The notes: generated by a model not told the origin, from the letters alone. A stretch of 64,000 nucleotides of DNA from Diphasiastrum complanatum (GCA_029204225.1 CM055112.1:23450392-23514391), one strand, 5' to 3'; shown: positions 31,743 to 42,460, numbered from the stretch's first letter. Made by a program: numbers and translations.

Positions 31743-32045
31743 TCACAACATGGTCGTAGTAGAATCTTTTGAAATCGGCCACCAGCCTATGGCATCTCCG
31801 AGCTCTTTCTCCATCAAACCGCGAGGTGACCCGCCGGGCTCCGTGAATGAAGCTGCTCTGAGGCTCCAACAAAAGGCAAGGATCAAAAGGAGCAGGAATC
31901 CTGAAAACACACGCAGATTGGAGGGCAATGCGAGAACGTGATTGAGCAGCTGAAGAAGATGAGGACGAGGACGAAGGGGAGGAGATGGGTGAGAGGAGAT
32001 GATGGCGATGGTGAGAAAGAAAGCGATGATGTCATTTATACTCAT
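31743..32045 (-). CDS. Small hydrophobic ORF, divergent to the F-box gene, possible first exon
   Basis: A 100-codon frame on the minus strand starts MSINDIIAFFLTIAIISS and carries a strong hydrophobic stretch VFSGFLLLLILAFCWSLRA followed by ASFTEPGGSPRGLMEKELG and GWWPISK. The second hydrophobic stretch resembles a signal peptide or membrane anchor, but it is internal to this frame. GTGAGT just before the stop (minus strand, about 31750) would be a strong splice donor, so this may be the first exon of a secreted protein gene. No family is recognised. The start lies about 330 bp from the divergent F-box transcript leader. Confidence 0.3.
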   Translation of the reverse strand: MSINDIIAFFLTIAIISSHPSPPLRPRPHLLQLLNHVLALPSNLRVFSGFLLLLILAFCWSLRAASFTEPGGSPRGLMEKELGDAIGWWPISKDSTTTML

Positions 32046-32312
32046 TCAATTAAAAAAGCTTTTGCTTTTATGCCCCATTCATTCTTTGCATAACTTCGTA
32101 GTGCCATCAAATGCATGTTCTTTTATCCCTCAACAAAGGTTTTAGCTTTAAAATTTTAAATCATCATCACATAATATACTTTAACCTTAACCATTTTACA
32201 AACTCCATTGACAGAACTCAACACATAATAGTAATGCCTTTGCAATGCAAAAACAAGGCATCAATTAGGAACTTGCAATGGCAACGATTACGCTAAATAG
32301 ACGATTGATATG

Positions 32313-32314
<2 letters not shown>

Positions 32315-32348
<34 letters not shown>
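32315..32348. repeat. (GA)n tract in the F-box gene leader
   Basis: About 16 GA units upstream of the F-box start codon, followed by GAGTGAGTGAGTGAGTAAG. GA-rich tracts are common in plant 5' leaders and promoters. Confidence 0.9.
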
Positions 32349-32352
<4 letters not shown>

Positions 32353-32472
32353 GAGAGATTTTGAGCGAGTGAGTGAGTGAGTAAGTACACGATTTATATG
32401 CCAAGCGTTCCATTGCCTCAAGGTAAGCCAAAAGGAACGAGAGAAAGAGAGAGCGAGAGCGAGCGACCGGCG

Positions 32473-33825
32473 ATGGCGATGGAAGTAGAAGCACAGGACT
32501 TTCAGGATGTTGTGAATCATAGTTGGCATCATGCACTGCTTCCTCCGCCTTCGGCTCCGCCTTCGGATGACGTGCCTGATCCCAGACCACCTCGGCTTCC
32601 TCAGCTTTTGCACTTATCTGATTTGCCTGCTTATGCGCTAGAGAAAATCTTTCAGTGTCTAGATTTTACGAGCTTGCTGCGAGCATGTGCTGTATGTGCT
32701 GCTTGGAGAAGCTTCGTGCGTTCGGATTATTTTCGCCGGCATATATCCATTGCTTGCCCTCCCACGCGGCCTTGGTTTGTCCTTTGCGAACTGTATGAAG
32801 TTATCCGTGACTGCCATCCAATATACATAGCTCATGCTGATCAATGGAGTAAAATCTATCTTCCGACAATCAGGAACTCGGAAATGCCATGGATTACGAA
32901 CTTAATCTCTTCTGCTGGTGGGCTTGTATGTTGTCCAGTTTTTGACGAGCCCATTAACATAGAGGTATGCAATTTATTCACCGGAGACAGTAGAAAGCTG
33001 CCGTTGGATCCAGTGGAATGGAGGATGGAAGATTTATACCAGGTCAACCTTCGGATGGTTGATATAAACGTCGGTCACTATCAAGTTATTATTGTCAGCG
33101 CCTTCGAATTATCAGAGGGAGAAGTAGGTAGAGGATGCTTAAAGGTAGATTTGTATGACAATAAGAAGGGCGCGTGGATCGAAGGCTGCAAAATTTTGAT
33201 CATGGATATGGTTCTCGGATATGCTTACGGAGACAGAGAAAACGAAGGAGTCTGTAACGTCGATACTCTGTACGTCTTGGTGAACGTCTTGGTGAATACT
33301 ACTGTCGCTGAACACGATAATGACCGGGAAGAAAAAGACCTAATATATGCATTTAATCTTAAGAGCAAGGTAAACTTTGAGAGTATCATTGAGATTCCAA
33401 CACATTATAACCATCCCAGCCTCCATGTTTGGAATGAGAAACTGGTGCTCGTAGCAATCGAACAATTAACAATGATCAAGGTTTGGGTATTGGTGGATAA
33501 TCCAAGCTACCGGTGGGAGCAGATCACAAACATGCCCTCGTGCCTCTGCCGGGAATTTTGGTGGTGGACCGACTCCCCTGAACAGGAAGACCCTTTTTTT
33601 CAAAAGTTGATAGTGCGTTCTTATCACACCTCTGCACAAGGAACTTCAATCTACTTCGTTAGCAGGATGACCTCGAATGGAAAACAGGTAGCGTTACTTG
33701 AACTGACAACTGAAGGAAAACGATGGCGCATGTTACCGGAAACCCAAACGACCTTGGTTCCACGAAACTTTATAATAGCACCTTACGGTTTTTGCTTTGA
33801 ACCCCGACTAGATTGCGTTCCATAA
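32473..33825 (+). CDS. F-box protein, single exon, intact
   Basis: The frame gives 450 residues from the ATG at 32473 (context GGCGATGG, chosen over the upstream ATG at 32398 because the intervening codons encode low-complexity leader-like sequence). The F-box lies at about residues 45-90: LSDLPAYALEKIFQCLDFTS, then LLRACAVCAAWRSFVRSDYF. F-box proteins of this kind bind SKP1 and present substrates to an SCF ubiquitin ligase. The remaining about 350 residues have scattered W/G/L patterns (NLFTGDSRKLPLDP, HPSLHVWNEKLVLV, NPSYRWEQITNMP) suggesting a Kelch or F-box-associated beta-propeller, as in plant F-box/Kelch proteins, though no repeat is crisp. No stop or frameshift is present, and base use is clearly coding unlike the neighbouring transposons. 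A functional host gene is likely; its substrate is unknown. Confidence 0.85.
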   Translation: MAMEVEAQDFQDVVNHSWHHALLPPPSAPPSDDVPDPRPPRLPQLLHLSDLPAYALEKIFQCLDFTSLLRACAVCAAWRSFVRSDYFRRHISIACPPTRPWFVLCELYEVIRDCHPIYIAHADQWSKIYLPTIRNSEMPWITNLISSAGGLVCCPVFDEPINIEVCNLFTGDSRKLPLDPVEWRMEDLYQVNLRMVDINVGHYQVIIVSAFELSEGEVGRGCLKVDLYDNKKGAWIEGCKILIMDMVLGYAYGDRENEGVCNVDTLYVLVNVLVNTTVAEHDNDREEKDLIYAFNLKSKVNFESIIEIPTHYNHPSLHVWNEKLVLVAIEQLTMIKVWVLVDNPSYRWEQITNMPSCLCREFWWWTDSPEQEDPFFQKLIVRSYHTSAQGTSIYFVSRMTSNGKQVALLELTTEGKRWRMLPETQTTLVPRNFIIAPYGFCFEPRLDCVP

Positions 33826-33929
33826 AAATTCTCAGTGTGTACAAACGATAGTGTTTCATGATCACTTAAGAAGCAGATGAACTAGCTAGAGTTTGTTGTT
33901 AGTAGGTAGTAGGTATGCTTTTGTTTGTG

Positions 33930-33961
<32 letters not shown>

Positions 33962-34374
33962 AGTGTGTGCGTGCGTGTGTATGTGTATGTGTGTGAATCA
34001 TCAAAACACTTGGAGTGGTTTTACCCAAATGATGGAAATCATAATGTCATGACTCATAACTTTGGTCCTTTAATCAAGTCCACATTCAGACTAGCTCGCT
34101 ACACATCCATGATTAATTTTGATTTTTGGCAAGCAAGATATCTTATAATTGTCACCTCTTTATTGGCTATCATGATAATGCATGGTTTCAAGGCCTTGAT
34201 TTGCATTTATTTCTTTCTTGTTGATAATTTTTTTCTTGAAATATAAAAATAGAGGTTTCCGTTTTATTACATTTATGAGCATCTTCCCATTTTTTATTGA
34301 AAAACAAACTCCTAATGAAGAAGAAGTCCATGGCATTTGAGATGAGCATTTTGTGCTATTAAGTTGATGCTAAT
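33826..34374. other. F-box 3' flank with (GT)n tract
   Basis: A (GT)n-rich microsatellite spans about 33923-33995 with interruptions. Apart from it nothing is recognised; the ORF crossing the repeat is an artefact. The region probably holds the F-box 3' untranslated sequence. Confidence 0.5.
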
Positions 34375-34545
34375 ATGCAAATATGTTGGCCTTCATACTC
34401 CTTTTGATCAATGTGGGATCAAAAGACAGTTCACGCAAGCTCATACTCATGAACTTAATGGAGTAGTTAATCAGCTCAAGAATCATCTAATTGTGAAGAG
34501 CGCCAAATCAATGCTTGTTGAGATGAAACTACCAAAGGGCTTTTA
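34375..34545 (+). pseudogene. Isolated Copia integrase fragment
   Basis: GIKRQFTQAHTHELNGVVNQ followed by SAKSMLVEMKLPKGF is the Glu-box region of a Copia integrase. The position normally occupied by the catalytic Glu is Asn (NGVVN). It differs in sequence from Copia E, which begins directly at the right, so it comes from another family. Confidence 0.65.
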
Positions 34546-34570
34546 GGAAGAGGAAGAAGGCAATCTATCT

Positions 34571-34945
34571 TTGATGGTATCCTCACCACAAACATCTAAT
34601 CAAGACACTTGGTGGATTGATAGTGGGGCAAGCTCTCACATGACTCACCAAAAAGACTACTTTTCTAATTTACTTTCTTACAATAGTTCTAAGAGATTTA
34701 TCTTCACTGCAAGTGATCAAGAATGTGAGATTGTAGGTGTTGGATCCATTCCTTTATGTCTAGGAACATCTAAAAGAGTAGATCTAGACAATGTTCTTTA
34801 TGTACCTTCAATTACAAAGAGCTTGTTGAGTGTAGGACAACTTATGGATAGTGGATTAGATGTACATTTCAAGCATGGAGCATGTTCTATCTTGAAAGAT
34901 AAAAAATGTATTGCTAGTGGTTTCAAGCAAGGGAGGTTATCATAA
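34571..34945 (+). pseudogene. pro: Copia E protease
   Basis: TWWIDSGASSHMTHQKDYF holds an intact DSGA active site, and VDLDNVLYVPSITKSLLSVG and LDVHFKHGACSILKD complete the usual protease-to-pre-integrase stretch. The frame closes at about 34943 through a one-base shift; the next frame takes over at about 34940. Confidence 0.8.
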
Positions 34946-36326
34946 ATTGGATGCTAATGTGATGGTTGGAAGCATGAACATGGCAAGGGAGGAGCTCACT
35001 CAAGTGGAATTATGGCACAAAAGGTTAGGCCATCCTAACTACAAAGTTATGGAGACCATGGTGACAAAGGAGCTAGCAAAAGGACTTCCCAAAACCATAT
35101 CCAAGTGTGGCAAGCTTTGTGAAGCTTGTGGACTCTCCAAATCTCATAAGCTTCCTTTCAAGATATCTTTGATAAGATCTAACTCTCCTCTTGACCTTAT
35201 ACACTCGGATGTTCATTCATTTTCACATGAATCAAATGGTGGAGCTCTTATGTATGTCACTTTTATTGATGATAAATCAAAATATTCTTGGCTTTATCTC
35301 TTGTCTAAGAAAAGTAAAGTTTTTGAGTCCTTTGTAAAGTTCAAAACTCTTGTGGAAAAGCAACTTAATACTAGCTTGAAAGTATTAAGAAGTGATAATG
35401 GAGGGGAGTACATCTCCAATAGGATGAAAGAGTTTTGTGATACTAATGGCATTAAGAGAGAGTTTACTTGCACATATACTCCACAACAAAATGGAGTAGT
35501 TGAGAGAAAGAATAGGACACTATATGAGTGTGCTAAAGCTATGAGATTAGATGCATCACTTCCTATTTCATTTTGGGAAGAAGCTATTTTATGTGCAAAC
35601 TTTCTATGTAATAGAATGGCTAATAGTGCCATTAAAGGACTTACACCTTATGAAGTATTTTTTGGCAAAAAGCCAAATCTTAGTGATTTGAAAGTTTTTG
35701 GATGTACTTGTTATGTACATATTCCTTTAGAAACAAGGAAAAAGGAAGATGTCACTTCTTTTAAAGGCATCTTTGTTGGTTATAGTGAGAGTAAGAAAGC
35801 TTATAGGATATTTGATCCTATTACAAAAAAAGTTGTTGCTAGTAGAGATGTACTTTTTGATGAATCTCTCCAAGCCAAAGGAAAGGTGACTTCCAACAAC
35901 ACTCAACTTGTCAGGGATCATGCTATGGCCGAGGAGGAGCTTCATGAAGATGAAGACCAAGAGGAACCTACTCAAAGTCCAAGGGTGCCAAGAAGATCAA
36001 CAAGGACAAGGATTGAGCCATCAAGGCTCACTTATAGTGACAAAGGGGAGCAAAGGGAAGATTCTCAATTACTCAACTGTTATACTTTCTTGACTACTAT
36101 GCTTGAAGAACCAACTAGTTTTGAGGAAGCAAATAAGTCTCAATATTGGAGGAAAGCTATGCAAGTAGAGTTTGATGATCAAACTTGGAAGCTTGTTGAT
36201 TTACCTTATGGAAAGAAGCCTCGTACTTGTAAATGGATATATAGATTGAAATATAATCAAGATGGTTCCATCCATAAGTACAAAGTTAGACTTGTAGCAA
36301 AAGGTTTTTCACAATCAAAGGCATAG
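34940..36326 (+). pseudogene. int: Copia E integrase and reverse transcriptase start
   Basis: A single open frame of about 460 codons. The zinc-binding HHCC is intact: ELWHKRLGHPNYKVMETM and CGKLCEACGLSKSHKLP. The core carries Asp in FIDDKSKYSWLYLL, Asp in RSDNGGEYISNRMK and Glu in NGVVERKNRTLYECAK, so the DDE triad is complete. The acidic linker and the RT start (CKWIYRLKYNQDGSIHKYK) follow, with about ten residues missing before DDQTWKLVDLP. A frameshift at about 36318 ends it. Confidence 0.85.
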
Positions 36327-36803
36327 ATTATGATGAAACCTTTGCACCTGTTGCAAAGCTTGTGACCATTAGATTAATCATATGTCTTGCAACTTCTTTA
36401 AATTGGGAGCTCTTCCAACTTGATGTGACAAATACTTTCTTGAATGGATTCTTGGAAAAAGAAATCTACATGTGCCAACCCGAGGGCTTCATCAAAGATG
36501 GAGAAGAAGAGAAGGTGTGTTTCTTGAAGAAGAGTCTTTATGGACTCAAGCAAGCACCAAGAGCATGGTACTCTAGGTTGCATTCCTATCCATTGGATTT
36601 GTTGTAAGTTCTTATGAACCATCATTGTACTACAAATGTAATGATGGAAAGATCATTATCTTAGTTTTATATGTTGATGACATTATACTCACAGGAAATG
36701 ATCTAGATGGCATCAAGAATGTAAAAGTTTCCTTGTCTAGTGAATTTGAGATGGTAGATCTAGGACTTCTTAAAGTTATACTTGGAATGATGATACATGA
36801 TGG
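36320..36803 (+). pseudogene. rt: Copia E reverse transcriptase
   Basis: After the shift, [20 protein letters not shown] continues to [20 protein letters not shown] and [20 protein letters not shown] stop and shift near 36605 follow, then KIIILVLYVDDIILTGNDLD with the catalytic YVDD. The protein breaks off at LLKVILGMM, where the sequence joins Copia F. Confidence 0.8.
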
Positions 36804-36930
36804 AGCTTGATCTCTTTGGCTTGCACCTTCTCCCTTACAAAGTGGTGTGCAATCTCGATATGCTTGGTTTGAGCATGGAAGATAGGATTGGTGGCAAATT
36901 GTTGTGATGCTTGATTATCACAATAAATTG
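36804..36930 (-). pseudogene. Copia F RNase H C-terminal piece
   Basis: On the minus strand it corresponds to the segment of Copia D near 20740-20860 (shared + strand words TGGAGCTTGATCTCTTTGGC and CAATCTCGAT). It encodes the conserved ARSKHIE-AHHF-type tail in decayed form. Confidence 0.65.
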
Positions 36931-37587
36931 TTAGAAATCAATGAGAAACTTCATTCTGTTACCGTTACTCAAGATTCTTCTTGGAGTCCTCGGGTCTTGA
37001 GCTTGATCCTCCACTTGACTTGACTCCAAAACATCAATGAATTGAATAAGATGTTGATCCAAAGGTGCTTCTTCAAGTTTACAAATCTTCCACTCTTGGA
37101 AGATCACATTTCCACTATTGACAAATTCTTTGGTGGAAAACAAGTAGATTCTACAATCTCTACTTGAAGAGCAAAACACTACCATTATTCCTATCATTGA
37201 AATAAGATAATCTTTGGTCCTTACATTGGAATGATCATGTACAAAGCATGTGGACACAAAGATTTCCAAAGCAAATGATGTTTCATCTTTTATGACTCTA
37301 TTCAAACTATTACAAAAATAATTATCCAATGAAATTGCTTTATCAACAACAAATGTAGATTTCAAAGCATCCCATTTTATTGTCTTGTCATACAAAGTAA
37401 TAAACACCATGAATCTTAAAGGTAAGAAACAAGTCACCTCATGTCTACTACTACTTTCCAAAAAGTATTCAAAGATAGTAGACTCTCCAATGCTCACCAC
37501 CCTTGCAAGATGCATAGTTGAATGGACAATTTTCATGCAATTTGATGACTCGGCCATTGTCATTGAGGACTCCCTTGGAACTCTCAT
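36931..37587 (-). pseudogene. Copia F diverged integrase C-terminus in a long open frame
   Basis: A 218-codon frame without stops. SLDNYFCNSLNRVIKDETSF, VSTCFVHDHSNVRTKDYL and RIYLFSTKEFVNSGNVIF follow, in order, the integrase end pattern seen in Copia D and E (CANYLCNRLPN, TCYVH, GY-R-F). QDPRTPRRIL matches the linker ahead of reverse transcriptase. The N-terminal 80 residues are not assignable. It is odd that so diverged a piece is still open; chance or a hybrid origin are both possible. Confidence 0.5.
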
Positions 37588-37596
37588 GCTTTGAGG

Positions 37597-38115
37597 CTAA
37601 TCCTCAAGATTTTCCTCCTTTTGATGCTCCTCCGCAATGCAAGCAAGATCACACTTTGCCAAGATCTCCTCTTGAGTGATCTTCTCCTTTGCCAAGCTCA
37701 TTCTTTCAAAAGCAACACTAGGTTCCAACTTAAATAATCTTCCATGTTTAAATCCCTTTGCAATGCAAACATCATTTTTCAAGATGAAGCAAACACCATT
37801 CTTAAAGTGGACATCCAAACCACTTTCTAAGAGTAGACCAACACTAAGCATATTCTTGGTGATTGATGGTACATAAAGGACATTTTCTAGATCCATGCAT
37901 TTTGAGGATTCTAGACACAAAGAGATGGTGCCAACACCATCTATCCTACACTCTTCATCATTTTCAGTAAAGACAAACTTTTTAACAGCATTGAAAGAGT
38001 GTAAGGTTGAGAAAAAGTCCTTTTCACAAGACATCTGGGAGCTAGCCCCACTGTTGATCCACCAATTGTCTCTTGAATTGCTATTGCTTGTTGGTGAGGA
38101 TGTAGATGCCATCAA
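37597..38115 (-). pseudogene. pro: Copia F protease with altered active site
   Basis: NWWINSGASSQMSCEKDFF stands where family members have WWIDSGASSHM: the catalytic Asp is Asn and the His is Gln. The rest is well kept: MDLENVLYVPSITKNMLSVG and LDVHFKNGVCFILKND. After KEKITQEEILAKCD the sequence leaves the Copia pattern, the integrase zinc domain being deleted. Inactive as a protease. Confidence 0.75.
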
Positions 38116-38149
38116 GAATACATCTACTTCATCCTCCTCCTCCTTTGCA

Positions 38150-38675
38150 AGGTTTCCTTATTTGTCCTCCTCCACTTGTGCTCTTAGCATCTTGTAGCAT
38201 TTAGATGCATAATGCCCCTTCTTTCCACAAAAGAAGCATTTTTGCTTTGACTTGTCTTTTGAGCTTGATGCATCATCCTCTTCTTTGGCCTCCTTTGGAT
38301 GCTTCTTCTTTCCATTGGTCTTCTTTTTGCCCTTGAATGAGAAATTGGCTTTCTCATCACTTCATAGATTGATTTTAAAGACTCCCAAGCCTCTTAAGCA
38401 CTAGTACATGCTGATACTTCTCTCAACAAATCATTTCTCACATTCATCTTAACACAATGAAGTGCAAGCCTAGATCTCTTCTTGTATCTAGCTAACTCAT
38501 GTGCACCTAGAGTTTCATCTTCATCTTCAATCAAGAACTCATAAAGGTCTTGGAGCACCAAAAGTGACTCCATCCTAACCTTCCAAATAGCATAATTTGT
38601 AGTATTCAATCTCTCACTAGCTTCTAGAAGGTATGCTCCAGCAGATCCCATCTTACTAGTGACTTCCACAAACAA
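38150..38675 (-). pseudogene. gag: Copia F gag, internally deleted
   Basis: The N-terminus is present at 38394-38675: LEASERLNTTNYAIWKVRME, LARYKKRSRLALHCVKMNV and VRNDLLREVSACTSA. A deletion then joins it near 38360 to the Lys-rich C-terminus with an intact knuckle CFFCGKKGHYASKC (about 38200-38245). A stop follows near 38160. Confidence 0.75.
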
Positions 38676-39435
38676 GAAATAGACTTGATTGACTTGAAAT
38701 GCACAAAGGTCTCACACTTGCAGTGTTTCACTCAAATATGATTTCTAATCCAACAAATGGACTTATAATCCAAGTTCTATCACTCCCTCACAAATCTATA
38801 ATGAAGATAAGATGAAGTGAAAACTACTTTCAAACAAATCTTGCCAAGAAATGGATTTGATTGTCTCTAGAAACTCACTAAAGTCTCTCTCTTGTAGTGT
38901 TTCACTCAAATTAGATTTCTAATCCAACAAATGGACTTATAATCTCAGTTCTAGCACTCACTCGCAAAGTTGGAATGAAGATAAGATGATGTGAAATCTA
39001 CTTATAATCAAATCTTGCAATTTTGGCTTTTTTTGGACAATAACATGACTAAATCTCCCTCACACTTTTTGATGTACTTTCAAGACCTGTAAACCAAGTT
39101 TAGAGTACCTTATTTCAACCTAGATTGATTAGATCTCATGATCCTATGTCAAATCTAATCAATGGCACTCAATCTTGGTAGCTTATCCTAAGATTTCCAC
39201 CAAAAATTACATCAAAAGCTCACAAATTGAATTTCTTTAGATCAAATGAATATCATGCATTAAATGCAGGTTAAGAGGTGCCCACACATGTGGATAGTAC
39301 AGATTTGGACCCCTACCAAGTTTGGGATCAAATCTCCTCACCAAAATCAAGATTCTAGCTTGTCCTCTCAATACTAGTTTTAAAACTTGCTAAAAATGGA
39401 TTTGCATTAGATCAATGGCTTATACTCTTGAACTT
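38676..39435 (-). other. Copia F leader with internal ~180-bp duplication
   Basis: Non-coding. TTTCACTCAAAT(A/T)TGATTTCTAA followed by CCAACAAATGGACTTATAATC occurs at about 38727 and again at about 38908, so a segment of about 180 bp is tandemly duplicated with changes. Confidence 0.55.
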
Positions 39436-39448
39436 GGCTCTGATACCA
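39436..39448 (-). other. Primer binding site of Copia F (initiator tRNA-Met)
   Basis: On the minus strand TGGTATCAGAGCC is a perfect initiator tRNA-Met primer site directly adjoining the LTR end at 39449. Confidence 0.9.
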
Positions 39449-40147
39449 TGTGAAAGTACTGTAATTTAGGACCATAAATGGATCTACAAAAGATCCACAA
39501 GAGTGATTGGATGCTTGCTTAACAATCTATCAAAAAACTAGACACAAAAAAGTTGATCTAGATTGGCAATTTGACAAATACAAGCATTAACAATCAAAAG
39601 CATTGATCAACATTGAAATCCGAGCCCACACATGTGTACTACAGGCTTTAGTACGGCCTTCAACCTGAGAAACAAGTAGAAATTGATTTGGTTTCATTTG
39701 GATCACAAAAACTCAATGTACATAGTGAACTAGCTTGAGATTGCCAATGAGCTCCAAAAATTTTCTATCTTCTCACTATGGGAGCTTGGAATACATAGCA
39801 AATTCGACTTCCTTCTTGAAGTTAAGTGGATTTCCAGCATGTAATAAGGAAGTAGACTCAACTTTTTTGCCTTAAAATGAAACCCTAGCCTAGATCCTAG
39901 AATTATGCTTGGTAGGTAGCTAGTTGGTCAAATTTTCACTTAAACTTAGGTGTAGATCCTATAAAGTAGGGATGACCACCAAATAGACATGACCAACTCT
40001 CTTGACTTGACCTAACCTACATTAGGAGTGGTTTGCCACGTGGCATTTTGGCCATACATGTGTGGAACCCAATTATGTACAAAATTTACACTATTCTTCA
40101 TGGTTTTTGATCAAGCTAGATTTGCCAATTTTTGGCAATTCTTCACA
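39449..40147 (-). repeat. 5' LTR of Copia F
   Basis: In + coordinates TGTGAAAGT…TTCTTCACA, 699 bp. It is homologous to the Copia D LTRs and the solo LTR but clearly more diverged (shared: GGACCATAAATGGATCT, GCATGTAATAAGGAAGTAGA, CTAGATTTGCCAAT). Confidence 0.85.
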
Positions 40148-40187
40148 TCACGACCGTCGCCTTTCTCTCTCCCGTATGTTGAAATTC

Positions 40188-40645
40188 TGATAGAATCTAG
40201 TGCAGTATGCAGATCACATCACACAATCACCATAGCCACTCCTCACAAGCTCTCAAAGATGGCACAACAAAAGTTAAGTCTATTATGAAGAAACATTGTA
40301 CATATAGCAAAGCCCCAAACTGCATGGGCTCAACAGGTTTCACTAAACTGGCCTACCACCTGCCAAACTAGAGTTAGGCCCAGTATGGCCACATAGACTA
40401 CAAACCTAGGACACGCCCCTGAGTATAGCATAATGAACTCAAAAATCATTGTACAGGCTAATTTCTTCCTACGTGTGGCTACTCGGCTAACCCAAGTAGC
40501 CGTTTACGGGATCAATGTCCGATCAATATATCCTAACAGGTCACGTCCCGAACACAACTCAGCAAATCTAATTAATTGTACACTAATTACAATATCACAT
40601 TTAGAACTTACATAAAATGTATATCAGATTAACTCTGATTTCTAA
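40188..40645 (-). repeat. 3' LTR of LARD-like element copy 2
   Basis: In + coordinates it starts TGATAGAATCTAG and ends CTGATTTCTAAC. It matches the reverse complement of 7964-8420. The adjoining TCTCTCCCTTAAG (40646-40658) is the complement of a polypurine tract. Confidence 0.75.
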
Positions 40646-42110
40646 CTCTCTCCCTTAAGCTCAAATGTGATAAGAGTGAAAAAAATAATTTGTAGCAATG
40701 TATGGAGTGTCCAAAAGATGTTATGTATATCATGCTACTCTGTACTTGACTCACACTCAAGCACACCAACAAGAACACAAGTGGACCACATGAGCGACAT
40801 GGCTCAAATTGAGGAAATCTCACTGCCACCATGAGACTTACATCCTCCATCTAGCTAGGCTGACATCCTATCAGACACTTACAAGCACAAACCTGTAAAG
40901 CTGACATAAATGAGCGACTGAGACTCAATCTGAGGAAATCTTACTGCTACCATAAGACTATACCCTCATCGAATAAACAACTAGTAGACATAATGACAAG
41001 TCAAAAAACATAGAATGACTACTTTGTTTTATTGTAGCAAATGCACAACCACATACGACTCCGACTCAGATCTAGACTCCCATGACAAGGCAACATGCAA
41101 GCCCACACACACTCATGCAAACCAACACGAATGATAAAGCGTCAAATACATGACCAAGGCCTATCCATAAGTGGTATCTTGTCATACCAACACTTGTGCC
41201 ACCTGTAGATCCGCTGCTACACCACTGGTCACCAAATCAGGTCCTGAACCATGGCCTGCACCTGTACCAAGATGCTCTCACGTCCAAGCATATCACATAG
41301 ATGTCCTCATACATCATCCAAGATCAACCATCTCGAACCAATGAGCACTCTAGGCCTCATCCCTGATGTATCTCCCAAACAAAGCTATGCTCCAAGCCGC
41401 TTTGCATTGACATCCTGTCCAATAAGTCCTGAAAGCTGATCCTCATCCATTCCCCATGCTCCAAGCACAAGAGTCTACCAAGGACTCAATGAATGAATGT
41501 ACACAAAACTCACCGTAGGCTACACCTGAGTAGCTCGCCCACCTCCCAGAGATACTGATGATGATTTCCCTATCCTACATCCCATGTAGGTTCAACTTTC
41601 CATGCTTGACATTACCAATTCTAATTTGACCAGTACATAGGCCTCCCACCAAGGAGCCTATCTCCCCAATGTATCCATCATGTCAACCAAACCAAGGCAA
41701 ATGCAAACCAGATCCACTATCGTGATGAATAACTCACCCATGATCCATAGCATATCAGGTACGATAGCTCCAGAACCATGTACCATGTACCATCTGATTA
41801 CCAAGTATCCATTATCCACTGATAGCTCCCCAAGAATTTGTCCACCTGTAGTGCAACTAGGCTCCAACTGGATCTAACCAAAAGCTGCATCATGTTTACC
41901 AAATAACGATGGATAGACACAACATGTGACGCCAACCTGGAGACTACATATAACCATGCAACTCACCTGATCACTCGCCAAAGTATCAGTTGTCACTCCT
42001 TGAGCAACCATCTCCATCCCTGCTACTGCTCTCTCCATCTCCCTCCATAGATGCATGAGTATATGTATGAAGAGCAATCTCCCTATGGTTTTTCCTTCAA
42101 CTGGTCTTCG
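40188..42110 (-). mobile_element. LARD-like LTR element, copy 2, 5' truncated
   Basis: On the minus strand the conserved interior (42110 down to about 40660) ends in a purine tract and a 3' LTR at 40188-40645. It is the counterpart of 7964-11600, and together the two copies show interior, polypurine tract and LTR. No gag or pol is seen here either. The 5' part is lost at about 42110. It lies 40 bp from the Copia F LTR. Confidence 0.7.
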
Positions 42111-42460
42111 CCTGATCAAGTGGGTGTCTCTCTCTCACTCTGTCTTTCTCTGTCACATACACACACCTCAGAAGCATCGTTGTTGTTGGATATAAGCGTA
42201 GTGCCTCATACAACGCCATAGCCTTGATACAGGCGTAGTGCCTTTGATTGTTGTCTTGCTATAAATGCCTTGCTGTAAACCTCTGTATGCAGAAACCATC
42301 AGCCCAAGTAGGTCCTATGTAGTTCTCCAGTTACATAATTCTTTTCCAGCTATGTTTGAATTATTTGGTGTAGTTTTTCTTCGATCCGTTTTCTAATTTT
42401 CCAATAGTAACAATTCTTTGTTGTTGCAAGAAAGTTGTTTGGTTTCGATCAACTATTCAG

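Larger units (their letters stand above)
34546..36803 (+). mobile_element. Copia element E, truncated at both ends
   Basis: The element begins in the gag/protease boundary (EEEGNLSLMVSS) and ends within reverse transcriptase just after the YVDD box, at about 36800, where the sequence switches to minus-strand Copia F. No LTR, gag or RNase H remains. The pol reading is the longest in the window. Confidence 0.8.
36804..40147 (-). mobile_element. Copia element F, minus strand, 3' truncated
   Basis: Reading from right to left: 5' LTR 39449-40147, perfect primer site, leader, gag start, zinc knuckle, protease, a strongly diverged integrase end, and a short RNase H piece at about 36804-36930. Reverse transcriptase and the 3' LTR are missing. 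It meets Copia E tail to tail. Confidence 0.8.
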
